A DNA stretch of 11,444 nucleotides from Rickettsiales bacterium (GTDB taxonomy: Bacteria; Pseudomonadota; Alphaproteobacteria; Rickettsiales; UBA3002): NCBI GenBank assembly GCA_021300075.1, contig JAJTIB010000016.1, positions 1 through 11,444 of the forward strand. Reading direction: 5' to 3'. The position numbers were made by a program, and so were the translations under genes. The notes below the pieces were generated by a model that was not told the DNA's origin, did no database searches, and saw only the letters and a program-made list of their open reading frames with translations. Of the stretch, positions 1 to 6,654 are shown one piece after another (the first letter of the stretch is position 1; the number at the start of each line of letters is the position of its first letter).

Positions 1-16
1 GGAGCTGGCCGCGTGA
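1..16 (+). CDS. ruvA: 3' end of a ruvA-like gene (partial)
   Basis: In the frame starting at base 2 the window opens with codons for E-L-A-A followed by TGA at 14-16. RuvA proteins commonly end in a short helix finishing in a similar ELA-type sequence, and ruvA usually lies directly before ruvB. The stop overlaps the ruvB GTG start by four bases (GTGA, 13-16), the classic arrangement for translational coupling. Only four codons are visible, so the identity rests on context. Confidence 0.55.
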
Positions 17-1077
17 AGCCCGCTACATCGCTTGTGACCGGCGCGCGGCAGGAGCAGGACGCGGTGGAAACCAGTCTGAGCCCGCAGATGCTGGATGATT
101 TCACCGGCCAGCCTCAGGCGGTGGAAAATCTGCGCGTATTTATTGCAGCGGCCAGAGCGCGCGGCGAGGCGCTTGATCACAGCTTGCTTTACGGCCCGCC
201 GGGCTTAGGCAAAACCACCCTCGCCCAGATCATCGCGCGCGAGCTCGGGGTAAGTTTCCGCGCTACCTCTGGCCCGCTATTGACCCGGGCGGGTGACTTG
301 GCCGCCATTCTCACCAATCTTCAGGCGAATGACGTATTATTCATTGACGAAATCCACCGCCTCAATGCGGCGGTGGAGGAAGTGCTCTATCCCGCCATGG
401 AAGACTATAAGCTCGACGTGATCATCGGCGAGGGCCCTTCGGCGCGTACGGTGCGGATAGATTTACCGCCGTTCACGCTCGTAGGCGCGACGACGCGGCT
501 CGGGCTGCTCACCGGCCCCTTGCGCGACCGGTTTGGCATTCCTCTCAAACTGAATTTTTACGACGTGGCGGAGCTGAAAAAAGTCATCACCCGTGCTGCC
601 GCGCTCATGCAGATGCCGCTGGCGGGTGACGGGGCAGAGGAAATTGCCCGCCGTGCGCGCGGCACGCCGCGCATTGCGGTGCGGCTGCTCAAGCGGGTGC
701 GGGATTTTGCACAAGCCCAGAAACAGGCGGTGGTGGATGCGGGCTTTGCGGATAGCTCGCTGCGTAAACTCGAGGTGGATGGGCTCGGGCTAGATGCCTC
801 TGACCGGCGCTATCTGCATTTCATTACTGAGCATTATGATGGCGGGCCAGTAGGGGTGGAGACCATCGCCGCCGGGCTTTCCGAAGCGCGCGATTCCATC
901 GAAGAAACGGTGGAGCCGTTTCTGCTCCAGCTTGGGTTCATTCAGCGCACGCCGCGCGGCCGGGTGCTTACCCGCACGGCCTATCAGCATCTTGGCCTCA
1001 CCCCGCCGCATCGCCCAGCGCCCACAGAGCAGCTGGGGCTGCTGGATAAAGATACCTCCTCTATGGGAGAGGTCTGA
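13..1077 (+). CDS. ruvB: Holliday junction branch migration ATPase RuvB
   Basis: RuvB is the hexameric AAA+ motor that works with RuvA to drive branch migration of Holliday junctions in recombinational repair. The 354-residue product has the family's order of domains: Walker A GPPGLGKTT at about residues 61-69, Walker B with DEIH at 112-115, the sensor segment GATTR at 158-162, the arginine-rich LRDRFG at 170-175, and a C-terminal winged helix with YDGGPVG and QRTPRGR. The start is GTG, with GGAG eight bases upstream, and it overlaps the preceding stop. The last nine residues after EQLGLLD (KDTSSMGEV) are probably not original: the same 21 bases encoding EQLGLLD recur at 1914-1934, followed by a different ending. 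The catalytic core is intact, so the protein should work. Confidence 0.97.
   Translation: MKPATSLVTGARQEQDAVETSLSPQMLDDFTGQPQAVENLRVFIAAARARGEALDHSLLYGPPGLGKTTLAQIIARELGVSFRATSGPLLTRAGDLAAILTNLQANDVLFIDEIHRLNAAVEEVLYPAMEDYKLDVIIGEGPSARTVRIDLPPFTLVGATTRLGLLTGPLRDRFGIPLKLNFYDVAELKKVITRAAALMQMPLAGDGAEEIARRARGTPRIAVRLLKRVRDFAQAQKQAVVDAGFADSSLRKLEVDGLGLDASDRRYLHFITEHYDGGPVGVETIAAGLSEARDSIEETVEPFLLQLGFIQRTPRGRVLTRTAYQHLGLTPPHRPAPTEQLGLLDKDTSSMGEV
1027..1047 (+). repeat. 21-bp direct repeat, copy 1 (inside ruvB 3' end)
   Basis: These bases encode EQLGLLD near the ruvB C-terminus. An identical 21-base sequence occurs at 1914-1934, 887 bases downstream in the same orientation. An exact match of this length over such a short distance is very unlikely by chance. 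The two copies bracket the histidine-phosphatase gene. Confidence 0.95.
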
Positions 1078-1118
1078 ATTTGGCTGATTTTGGCGTTTAT
1101 TTATGAGACAATAATCGA

Positions 1119-1904
1119 ATGCGTATTTTTATTATTCGGCATGGTGAGTCCTTGGCGACACTTGATCCATCGCTCTTTTCGCGCGTTGAACCATCAACGG
1201 TACCGTTGTCACAGTGGGGCTATGAACAATCCCTAGAGGCGGGAAAAGCAGTAGCAGACTACTACCGTAAACACTCCATCGCTGCCCCAAAACTAACCCT
1301 CTACTATTCACCCTTTACGCGCATCGCTCAAAGTAAAGACGGGTTTATGGAAGGAATCAAACCCAGTCATATCGCGCATCAGATTGAGACTCACAAAGAA
1401 CCCGCCCTTGTGGAGCGCAATCACGGTGAGTTTAATGGTCTCGGGCCGGAAGCGCAGCGCGCAAAAGATCCGGAAACTTATCGGTTGTTATATGAAGGAA
1501 CTTCCGAACAGAAATTCAAAACGAAAATGCCGAAGGGTGAATCGCTTGAGGATGTGCAGAAACGATTAGCATTGTTCATCGAACGCGTGACATCCACCGC
1601 CTCTCAAGATCAGGATATTGTGATTATCACCCATGGTGCCAATGTGAGGTGTCTGGAAGATATTCTGCATAGTCACCAGACTCCCTATGGCGCCTCGTGG
1701 TTGGTAGAAAGCACGCCCCCCGAAACGGGAGACGTTATTCTGATTGATAGGGATAGAGAGCGTCCGTTGACCAACACGCGTAGTGAGGTTCTGCATCAAG
1801 GCAAGAAGCGCCCGGCACATCTGCCGGAGAATCACAAGACATCCGCCTATTCCCCTTCGTCAGGGTATGGTGGGGATATGGCAACTCCCGGGGGTCGATG
1901 GTGA
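1119..1904 (+). CDS. Histidine phosphatase family protein (phosphoglycerate mutase-like fold)
   Basis: This 261-residue protein belongs to the histidine phosphatase superfamily, whose members form a phosphohistidine intermediate. It starts MRIFIIRHGES, placing the catalytic His at residue 8 in the RHGE motif. Arg68 in the SPFTR segment and His172 in ITHGANVR match the other conserved pocket residues, and VERNHGEFNG resembles the conserved acidic segment. The natural substrate cannot be told from sequence. From about residue 220 the chain becomes Pro/Gly/Ser-rich and does not look like the fold, so the tail may be an added or frameshifted end. The ribosome site is weak (GAGA about ten bases upstream). 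Base composition is lower in GC than ruvB (hand counts: 31/60 at 1201-1260 and 27/60 at 1501-1560, against 42/60 at 961-1020). The gene lies between two copies of a ruvB-derived repeat, suggesting acquisition. Confidence 0.85.
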   Translation: MRIFIIRHGESLATLDPSLFSRVEPSTVPLSQWGYEQSLEAGKAVADYYRKHSIAAPKLTLYYSPFTRIAQSKDGFMEGIKPSHIAHQIETHKEPALVERNHGEFNGLGPEAQRAKDPETYRLLYEGTSEQKFKTKMPKGESLEDVQKRLALFIERVTSTASQDQDIVIITHGANVRCLEDILHSHQTPYGASWLVESTPPETGDVILIDRDRERPLTNTRSEVLHQGKKRPAHLPENHKTSAYSPSSGYGGDMATPGGRW

Positions 1905-1913
1905 ACGTTACCC

Positions 1914-1958
1914 GAGCAGCTGGGGCTGCTGGATGGGGAGGCTAGCCAGAAGCCGTGA
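1914..1958 (+). pseudogene. Displaced ruvB 3'-end remnant (direct repeat copy 2)
   Basis: Bases 1914-1934 repeat 1027-1047 exactly. Read in the ruvB frame they continue as EQLGLLD-GEASQKP and stop at TGA 1956-1958. This looks like the original ruvB C-terminus, cut off when the phosphatase segment was inserted. The remnant begins nine bases after the phosphatase stop and has no start codon of its own. The alternative, that this is the duplicated copy and the upstream one the original, cannot be excluded from this sequence alone. Confidence 0.65.
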
Positions 1959-1989
1959 TTAACTCGGAATTGCTTCAGCGAACTGTAGC

Positions 1990-3036
1990 CTAATGTACGG
2001 CTTCTTTCGGTAAATGCAGGGTGATGGCGAGTTTTGCGTCATTCTGGCTGAGGCTCAGATAGCCACCATGGCGGCGTGCCACTGCGTCGGCATAGAGCAG
2101 GGCCACCATGCGCTCCTTAAGGAGCGGCAGAAACTTCTCCAGATTGGTTTTCTCATCAAACCGCACCGAGGGTCCACGGCTATCGCTTGCGGGTAGCTTT
2201 GAGTCTGCAATGGTGATGCGGGTTTCCAGCGTTTCCTCTTCGAGCAGCACCCATTTATCTTTGGGCTCGGCGACGATGCCGGAGGCCAGAAATTCACGAA
2301 TCGCCCGAGTCAGATGTTCGGGGTGGCCCATCACAAATTTGGAATCACAGCGCGTATGATCGGGGCTAGCGGAAGCAAAAATCCGCTCGGTCGGGATGAT
2401 GCTTTTGGCAACATTCTGGGTCTGGTGATGCAGCGACAAGGCCCCAAGTGCTGTGGTCAGCCCGTTGGTTTGGCGCCGCAGCACCTGGTCGGTGATTTCG
2501 AGGTTGCATTGCAGAGCGGCAGCGACCTTGCCCTTGGCCAGCTGGATGCTATGGCGTGTAATCTGGGTCAGCTCCTTGAGCGGTTCAAGCGTCTCGAGGT
2601 GCATGGCCTGCACCATGCGTTCATCAAAAAAATATGGCATCTGGCCGATGGTGCGCTTCAGGCTCTCCTGCCGTGCGATGCGTGATTCAATCGCACTCAC
2701 CAGCACATCAAGATCAATCGGCTTGGTAAGGAATTCGTCACAGTTCAAACGGTGGGCGCGCAGCTGATAATCTTTATCGTTCTGCGCGGTTAGAAACATG
2801 AAGGGCAGGGTTCTGGACGCTCCTTCCGTATGGCGGAGTTTATCGAGCACATCAAAGCCTGAAAGCCCGGGCATTTTAATGTCGCATAGCACCAGGTCAT
2901 ACGCGTTATGGTTGATTTGATCTATTGCCTCGGCGCCGCTTCCCGCCTCGTCAACCTCAAAGGAATGCAGCCTCAAGAAATCGGCCACATCTTCACGAAA
3001 TGCCTTTTCATCTTCAACACATAATACGCGGTGCAT
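1990..3036 (-). CDS. Response regulator with C-terminal degenerate histidine-kinase-like domain
   Basis: The 348-residue protein begins with a complete receiver domain (about 1-120). The acidic pair is Glu8-Asp9, the phospho-acceptor is Asp52 in LCDIKMPG, and the switch residues are Thr83 and Lys105 (LTKP). No DNA-binding output domain follows. Instead residues about 150-200 are helical and His-containing (TRHSIQLAKG). Residues about 235-345 run parallel to a HATPase: GHPEHLTRAIREFL at the N-box position, ETRITIADS where the DxG box should be, and ADAVARRHGGYLSLS with a final beta-strand like the end of a kinase. The N-box Asn and the Gly-rich ATP lid are missing, so catalysis is unlikely; it may act as a scaffold or phosphorelay partner. 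The start is supported by GAGGGA upstream of the ATG. No cognate kinase is nearby. Confidence 0.85.
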   Translation of the reverse strand: MHRVLCVEDEKAFREDVADFLRLHSFEVDEAGSGAEAIDQINHNAYDLVLCDIKMPGLSGFDVLDKLRHTEGASRTLPFMFLTAQNDKDYQLRAHRLNCDEFLTKPIDLDVLVSAIESRIARQESLKRTIGQMPYFFDERMVQAMHLETLEPLKELTQITRHSIQLAKGKVAAALQCNLEITDQVLRRQTNGLTTALGALSLHHQTQNVAKSIIPTERIFASASPDHTRCDSKFVMGHPEHLTRAIREFLASGIVAEPKDKWVLLEEETLETRITIADSKLPASDSRGPSVRFDEKTNLEKFLPLLKERMVALLYADAVARRHGGYLSLSQNDAKLAITLHLPKEAVH

Positions 3037-3305
3037 AACTTTCCCTCATGATTCGGTTGCGCTCCCAGAATCTATAACAGGAAATAGTGAATGTACAACC
3101 AAAGGTTGATTAATTATAAAAATACCTGCAAGCGCGGCAGGCTGTGACATCGGCTAGCTAGGCTCTGTTAGCTCATTCTATAGTGAGTTGCATAAATAAT
3201 TGCCCCTAATTATTGATGCGTCTCGCTCGCGGAGTTTACCTCACCTGTGCAATACATTGCTCACGTGAGTATAAACGGATTGCGCTTGGAAATGGCTAAC
3301 AGTGC
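3037..3305. other. Intergenic region with small palindromes
   Basis: This 269-bp gap separates the two-membrane-segment gene from the response-regulator gene, both on the minus strand. It contains a perfect 7-bp inverted repeat (AATAATT/AATTATT, 3195-3214) and a perfect 10-bp palindrome CTCACGTGAG (3260-3269). On the minus strand a weak promoter-like pair (TTGTAC, 16 bases, TATAGA) lies about 30-60 bases before the response-regulator start. No RNA gene or ORF is convincing here. Confidence 0.5.
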
Positions 3306-3860
3306 CTAACGACTCTGGCTATTTTCTTCGCTTGCCTCGCCCAGTTCAGAAATAAGTTTGCGGTTTTTGAGGGAAAGAATCGCGCCGACGGCAATCGCGC
3401 TCACTGTCGCCATGCTGAAGGCCGCGGCCACCCGCGTATGTCCTCCCGACAGCAGAACGCGCTTGGCCGTGCCAATCGTCATCCCCCGCCAACCACCCAT
3501 TTCAATGTCACGCATAACTTTGATCTTATCGTGGAAGTCTTTGGTATAGTTGCGTTCAATCTCACGAGCCTCCTTATAAATTGCCGTAAATGTCTTGGGG
3601 TTTTTAGCTGTGCTGATGCCTTCAAGCTTCGAATCGCGCGTGTTACGTAACTCTTCGATGCCTTTCCAGGATTTAATATCATCGTAAAATTCTTTATTGA
3701 TGTAATGCGCGGCGCTCAGCAAGCCCGCCACCAGACTGATACCAATGCTCGCCACCCATTCTTTGCCGCTGAGCGCGGTTTGATGCTGAATTGGGCGCGC
3801 AGCGTTGGCCGCTTTGGCGGGCGCATCCGTCGTAAGGCTATGTGACGCAGTTTTATCCAT
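3306..3860 (-). CDS. Hypothetical protein with two predicted membrane segments
   Basis: I do not recognise this 184-residue protein. After a low-complexity Ala/Thr-rich N-terminus (1-30) there is a hydrophobic segment at about 34-52 and a second at about 143-163. They enclose a strongly charged, probably helical middle (53-140, rich in Lys, Glu and Asp) with an unusual glycine patch MGGWRGM at 121-127. The C-terminus is polar and acidic. This suggests a membrane protein with a roughly 90-residue loop on one side and both ends on the other. The gene has no close partner: 269 bases separate it from the response-regulator gene downstream. The ribosome site is poor (AGG about eight bases upstream). 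Its frame is continuous and has sensible amino-acid composition, supporting a real gene. Confidence 0.7.
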   Translation of the reverse strand: MDKTASHSLTTDAPAKAANAARPIQHQTALSGKEWVASIGISLVAGLLSAAHYINKEFYDDIKSWKGIEELRNTRDSKLEGISTAKNPKTFTAIYKEAREIERNYTKDFHDKIKVMRDIEMGGWRGMTIGTAKRVLLSGGHTRVAAAFSMATVSAIAVGAILSLKNRKLISELGEASEENSQSR

Positions 3861-3879
3861 CCTGCCAGCCTAGCAAGGC

Positions 3880-3899
3880 TTGATGACAGTTTGATGACA
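3880..3899. promoter_or_regulatory. Tandem 9-bp direct repeat, candidate operator
   Basis: TTGATGACA occurs twice, at 3880-3888 and 3891-3899, exactly 11 bases apart, about one helical turn. The pair lies between the minus-strand two-membrane-segment gene (start 3860) and the plus-strand epimerase (start 3980). This fits a site for a dimeric or cooperative regulator acting on either gene, but no regulator is identified. Confidence 0.35.
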
Positions 3900-3979
3900 A
3901 AATCAGAAAAAATCGCATCTATTTTCATCCGCCGCCGCCGCGCTTGCGAATAGGTGCAGAAGACGCTAGGTCTGAGGGT

Positions 3980-5008
3980 ATGAATACGGCTAAAAATCCG
4001 GATGTTGAAGCTTTGCGCCGCACCCCCCAACACTGGCTGATTACGGGGGTGGCCGGGTTTATCGGCGCACATCTGCTCGAAGCGTTGCTGCGGCAGGGTC
4101 AGACAGTGGTAGGGCTTGATAATTTCTCGACCGGCCAGCAACGGAATCTGACCCGGGTTCGGCGAGCAGTAGGGGAAGAAAACTGGCGTAATTTTAATCT
4201 TATTGAAGGTGATATCCGTCATCCTGCGGATTGCCGCGCGGCCTGCGCGGGCGTGCAAATCGTTTTGCATCAGGCGGCATTGGTGAGCGTGCCGCTCTCA
4301 ATTCAAAACCCAGACCTGACCCATGCGATCAATACCGAAGGCTTTAAGACATTGCTTGATGCCTGCTGTGCGGCAGACGTGCGGCGGCTGGTCTATGCGT
4401 CTTCGAGCGCGGTCTATGGCGACACGCCGACATTGCCTCTTCACGAAGATTTGCCGCTGAGGCCACTCTCACCTTATGCGGAAAGCAAGCTGGCTAATGA
4501 ACGCGCCGCACTAGCCATAGCCCAGAGCGGTGGTATGGCCACTATTGGCCTGCGCTATTTTAATGTCTATGGTATAGGGCAGGACCCAAACAGCGCCTAC
4601 ACGGGCGTGATTACCGCCTGGCTGAAGGCGCTCACTGAGGAAAAAGCTCCGATTTTTTATGGCGATGGTTCCGCCACCCGCGATTTCTGCCATGTCGACG
4701 ACGTGGTGGCGGCGAATCTGCGGGCAGCTATAACCAAAGATACGGCGGCGCTTGGGCTGGTTTATAATATTGGCACGGGGGAGGCGACCTCCCTCACGAC
4801 GCTCTATCAGACGCTGAAAGACGTGCTGGCAGGTGTGCGGCCGGGGTTAAAATTTCTGGCGCCGGATTACCAGCGGCCGCGTGCGGGCGATATTCAGCAT
4901 TCGCTCGCGGAAATTGATAAAGCCAGGCGCCTGCTTGGCTATATGCCGTGCGTGAGTTTACAAGACGGCTTACGCCGCCTAGTGGTGGATATGGAATCGA
5001 GGCGATGA
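3980..5008 (+). CDS. NAD-dependent sugar-nucleotide epimerase, WbpP-like (UDP-GlcNAc 4-epimerase type)
   Basis: This extended short-chain dehydrogenase has 342 residues from ATG 3980. That start is preferred over the in-frame TTG at 3944, because it has purine-rich sequence upstream and leaves a usual N-terminus. The NAD site is GVAGFIG at residues 23-29. The catalytic set is YASSSAVYG (139-147) with Tyr166 and Lys170 in YAESK, followed by RYFNVYG. The sequence LDNFSTGQQRNL, FxxxEGDIR, HQAAL and TRDFCHVDD is, from memory, closest to WbpP/TviC UDP-N-acetylglucosamine 4-epimerases. Ser308 sits where E. coli GalE has Tyr299; a small residue there is known to allow N-acetylated sugars. The usual GSVPRSI loop reads VSVPLSI here, so substrate preference could be altered. 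It probably supplies a sugar for surface polysaccharide, though no glycosyltransferase is adjacent. It stops four bases from the tRNA end. Confidence 0.88.
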   Translation: MNTAKNPDVEALRRTPQHWLITGVAGFIGAHLLEALLRQGQTVVGLDNFSTGQQRNLTRVRRAVGEENWRNFNLIEGDIRHPADCRAACAGVQIVLHQAALVSVPLSIQNPDLTHAINTEGFKTLLDACCAADVRRLVYASSSAVYGDTPTLPLHEDLPLRPLSPYAESKLANERAALAIAQSGGMATIGLRYFNVYGIGQDPNSAYTGVITAWLKALTEEKAPIFYGDGSATRDFCHVDDVVAANLRAAITKDTAALGLVYNIGTGEATSLTTLYQTLKDVLAGVRPGLKFLAPDYQRPRAGDIQHSLAEIDKARRLLGYMPCVSLQDGLRRLVVDMESRR

Positions 5009-5012
5009 GAAC

Positions 5013-5087
5013 TGGCTGGGGCGCTAGGGATCGAACCTAGGAATGGCGGTACCAAAAACCGCTGCCTTACCGCTTGGCTACGCCCCA
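5013..5087 (-). tRNA. tRNA-Gln (anticodon TTG)
   Basis: On the minus strand this 75-base segment folds as a cloverleaf. The acceptor stem TGGGGCG pairs with CGCCCCA. The D arm is GCC/GGC around AAGCGGTAA. The anticodon stem GCGGT/ACCGC encloses the loop TTTTGGT with anticodon TTG. The T arm CTAGG/CCTAG holds TTCGATC. The discriminator is G and the 3' CCA is encoded (5013-5015). It closely resembles E. coli tRNA-Gln. It is convergent with the epimerase gene, whose stop is only four bases away. Confidence 0.96.
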
Positions 5088-5096
5088 GCACGTCAA

Positions 5097-5125
5097 ACTA
5101 AAAAACTCGCTGGGCTTAATGTAAA
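5097..5125 (-). promoter_or_regulatory. Candidate promoter of tRNA-Gln
   Basis: On the minus strand TTTACA (5120-5125) and TTTAGT (5097-5102) are separated by 17 bases, and the -10 box ends nine bases before the mature tRNA 5' end. The spacing is ideal; the -10 box matches consensus at four of six positions. Confidence 0.45.
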
Positions 5126-5202
5126 AGAACGGGTTATTTATACGACTCCGTCCGGCCAATCAATCGGATAATTGATACTCATTCTAAAGGCAAACAGGTA
5201 TC

Positions 5203-5520
5203 CTATGAAGTGGCTGCCTGAATCCAGGCCAGAAACTCGGGCGAGCCGCCGAGGACGGGAAGGGTCAGAATGGCCGGGTTGTTATAGGGGTGCAGCGCCT
5301 TGATCCGCGCAATCACCGCTGCCTCCTGCGCCTTGGTGGTTTTGAGCAGCAGAGCGGTTTCACTGGTGTTTTCCAGCGCCCCCTCAAAGCGGTAAATCGC
5401 GCGTATTTCGCCCAAGATATTGGCGCAGGCTGCGCGTTTTTCCTCCACCAGCGCAAGCGCCATCTGCTCGGCGATTTCGAGTGAGGGGGTGGTGACATAA
5501 ATCAGGATAGGTTCAGCCAT
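5203..5520 (-). CDS. cutA: CutA1 family divalent-cation tolerance protein
   Basis: CutA is a small trimeric protein with a ferredoxin-like fold linked to copper and divalent-metal tolerance; its molecular role is unsettled. The 105-residue length is normal. Visible family marks are the N-terminal strand ILIYVTTPS, AxALVEEKRAACANI with Cys32, IYRFEGALE where family members often have YxWxG, the lysine strand ALLLKTT, and the LHPYNNPAI segment with His77 followed by a C-terminal hydrophobic helix containing LAWI. The aromatic Trp of the middle strand is Phe45 here, a mild change. No export signal is seen. The ribosome site is weak. It lies downstream of the prepilin gene but is separated from it by a strong terminator, so it is probably transcribed alone. 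Confidence 0.92.
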   Translation of the reverse strand: MAEPILIYVTTPSLEIAEQMALALVEEKRAACANILGEIRAIYRFEGALENTSETALLLKTTKAQEAAVIARIKALHPYNNPAILTLPVLGGSPEFLAWIQAATS

Positions 5521-5552
5521 AGACCCATGCTAGCGAAACGCTCGATGACCGC

Positions 5553-5597
5553 AAGCAACAAAACAAAAACGCCGCCTGAGGGAATACTCAGGCGGCG
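5553..5597 (-). terminator. Rho-independent terminator after the prepilin gene
   Basis: An 11-bp perfect stem (CGCCGCCTGAG at 5570-5580 with its complement at 5587-5597) encloses a six-base loop. On the minus strand it is followed by a T-rich tail (TTTTTGTTTTGTT). It begins 25 bases beyond the prepilin stop and separates that gene from cutA. Confidence 0.92.
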
Positions 5598-5621
5598 CGG
5601 TAGTATTTAAAGTCCAGAGGT

Positions 5622-6440
5622 TTAGAAAGAGCCGCGGATACCAAGGGCACAGTTGATATTATTACCGCCATTGGTTGCTGCTAAAATCGCGTAGCTACCG
5701 TCGTCCGAGTCAAAGCAGGTCGTTGCAACAGGAACAGCGACGCCGCCACCCGCAGTGTTGGCGACTGTGGTTGCGCCGGCCGCAATGGAGAGAACCGTCC
5801 CGGAATTAGCCGAACCATCATCCAGCTTGCTATCAAGGTTCGAAGCGTTAGCGACCGATAAACCAGCCGCATGCGTGCCGGAACCCGCCGCCAACGCCGC
5901 CGTAGGCTGAAGGGAAAGCACAAAATAATTGCGACCACTAAAGGCATGCGGGGTTATTTTAACCCCACCACCAAACCCGGAATTTGGGTAAAGCGCGGAT
6001 ACCGCTACTGGAGCTGCCGTAACGGCGGTATAATCCACCGCTGCCGCGATCGGGTCAGAAATCATCCCGGCCCGAGCGAGAGAAAAGAAAAAGCCCGCAG
6101 ACTCACCCGTAAGACAGGTGTTAGTAGTACAAACCGTACCAGCTGCGGATATACCTTCAACAAGACCGTCTGCGTCACCTTGGCCATTGCCACCATTGGC
6201 GTTGGTAATGCCGGTGAAAATATTCCCGACGCTACGCAAATCGCCGGGGATGCCATTATAGCGGCTATTGAAAGCGTTGGTGGCCGTGTTGTAAGTCCCA
6301 ATTTGGGCGATGGCATTTCTGGTGTTTGCTGCTTGAATCAAATCCTGCCCGACGAGAATCCCGCCCGCTAGAAGCCCAAGAATCACAAGCACAATCGCAA
6401 GCTCAACAAGGGTAAAGCCTTTTTGAAATGAACGACGCAT
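5622..6440 (-). CDS. Type IV prepilin-like / pseudopilin protein
   Basis: The 272-residue protein carries a textbook prepilin signal: a basic leader MRRSFQKG, cleavage between Gly8 and Phe9, then FTLVELAIVLVILGLLAGG with Glu13 as the mature +5 residue. A prepilin peptidase should cut and methylate it, and the N-terminal helix would pack in the core of a pilus or secretion pseudopilus. Residues 60-67 (RYNGIPGD) follow a pattern common in alphaproteobacterial pilins. The remainder is Ala/Gly/Asn/Ser-rich and predicted extracellular. Cys104 and Cys109 form one close pair, and Cys242 and Cys264 could close a C-terminal disulfide loop. It is larger than a standard major pilin (~150 residues). No assembly ATPase, secretin or peptidase gene is present, so it is an orphan locus. 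The ribosome site is strong (AGGGGG) and it has its own terminator. Confidence 0.9.
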   Translation of the reverse strand: MRRSFQKGFTLVELAIVLVILGLLAGGILVGQDLIQAANTRNAIAQIGTYNTATNAFNSRYNGIPGDLRSVGNIFTGITNANGGNGQGDADGLVEGISAAGTVCTTNTCLTGESAGFFFSLARAGMISDPIAAAVDYTAVTAAPVAVSALYPNSGFGGGVKITPHAFSGRNYFVLSLQPTAALAAGSGTHAAGLSVANASNLDSKLDDGSANSGTVLSIAAGATTVANTAGGGVAVPVATTCFDSDDGSYAILAATNGGNNINCALGIRGSF

Positions 6441-6654
6441 GATTAGCCCCCTGATAGAAATGAAATGGAAAAAAAGTAATTAAGTATTGCGGCTGAGGTT
6501 GCGCCCTATGCCAAATATTTGCAAGCTATTTTACGCGGATGTACGTATTTTCTGGGTCGCATTTGTCTAAAATTTGTGGCGCTTTTGACACAATAGGGCG
6601 GGGATGCGGATGGTGGGCAGCAGATAACACCAATCCACATTCGAAATGATATAA

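Noticed and set aside
1048..1077. Hairpin at the ruvB stop (ACCTC/GAGGT) as a terminator
   Set aside because: The stem is only about five base pairs and no T-run follows directly.
3716..4270. Minus-strand open frame of 184 codons overlapping the epimerase 5' end
   Set aside because: It lies across two well-supported genes and their intergenic gap, its composition is unlike a folded protein, and it shows no recognisable motif.
5159..5176. ATCAAT/ATTGAT inverted repeat as a cutA terminator
   Set aside because: The six-base-pair AT-rich stem is too weak and lacks a T-run.
5871..6371. Plus-strand open frame of 166 codons opposite the prepilin gene
   Set aside because: It is the antisense of a clear prepilin gene, with Arg- and Gly-rich random composition.
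6480..6540. Sigma-54 promoter for the prepilin gene
   Set aside because: A TTGGCA-like element is present on the minus strand, but the GC dinucleotide expected at -12 is not at the required spacing.
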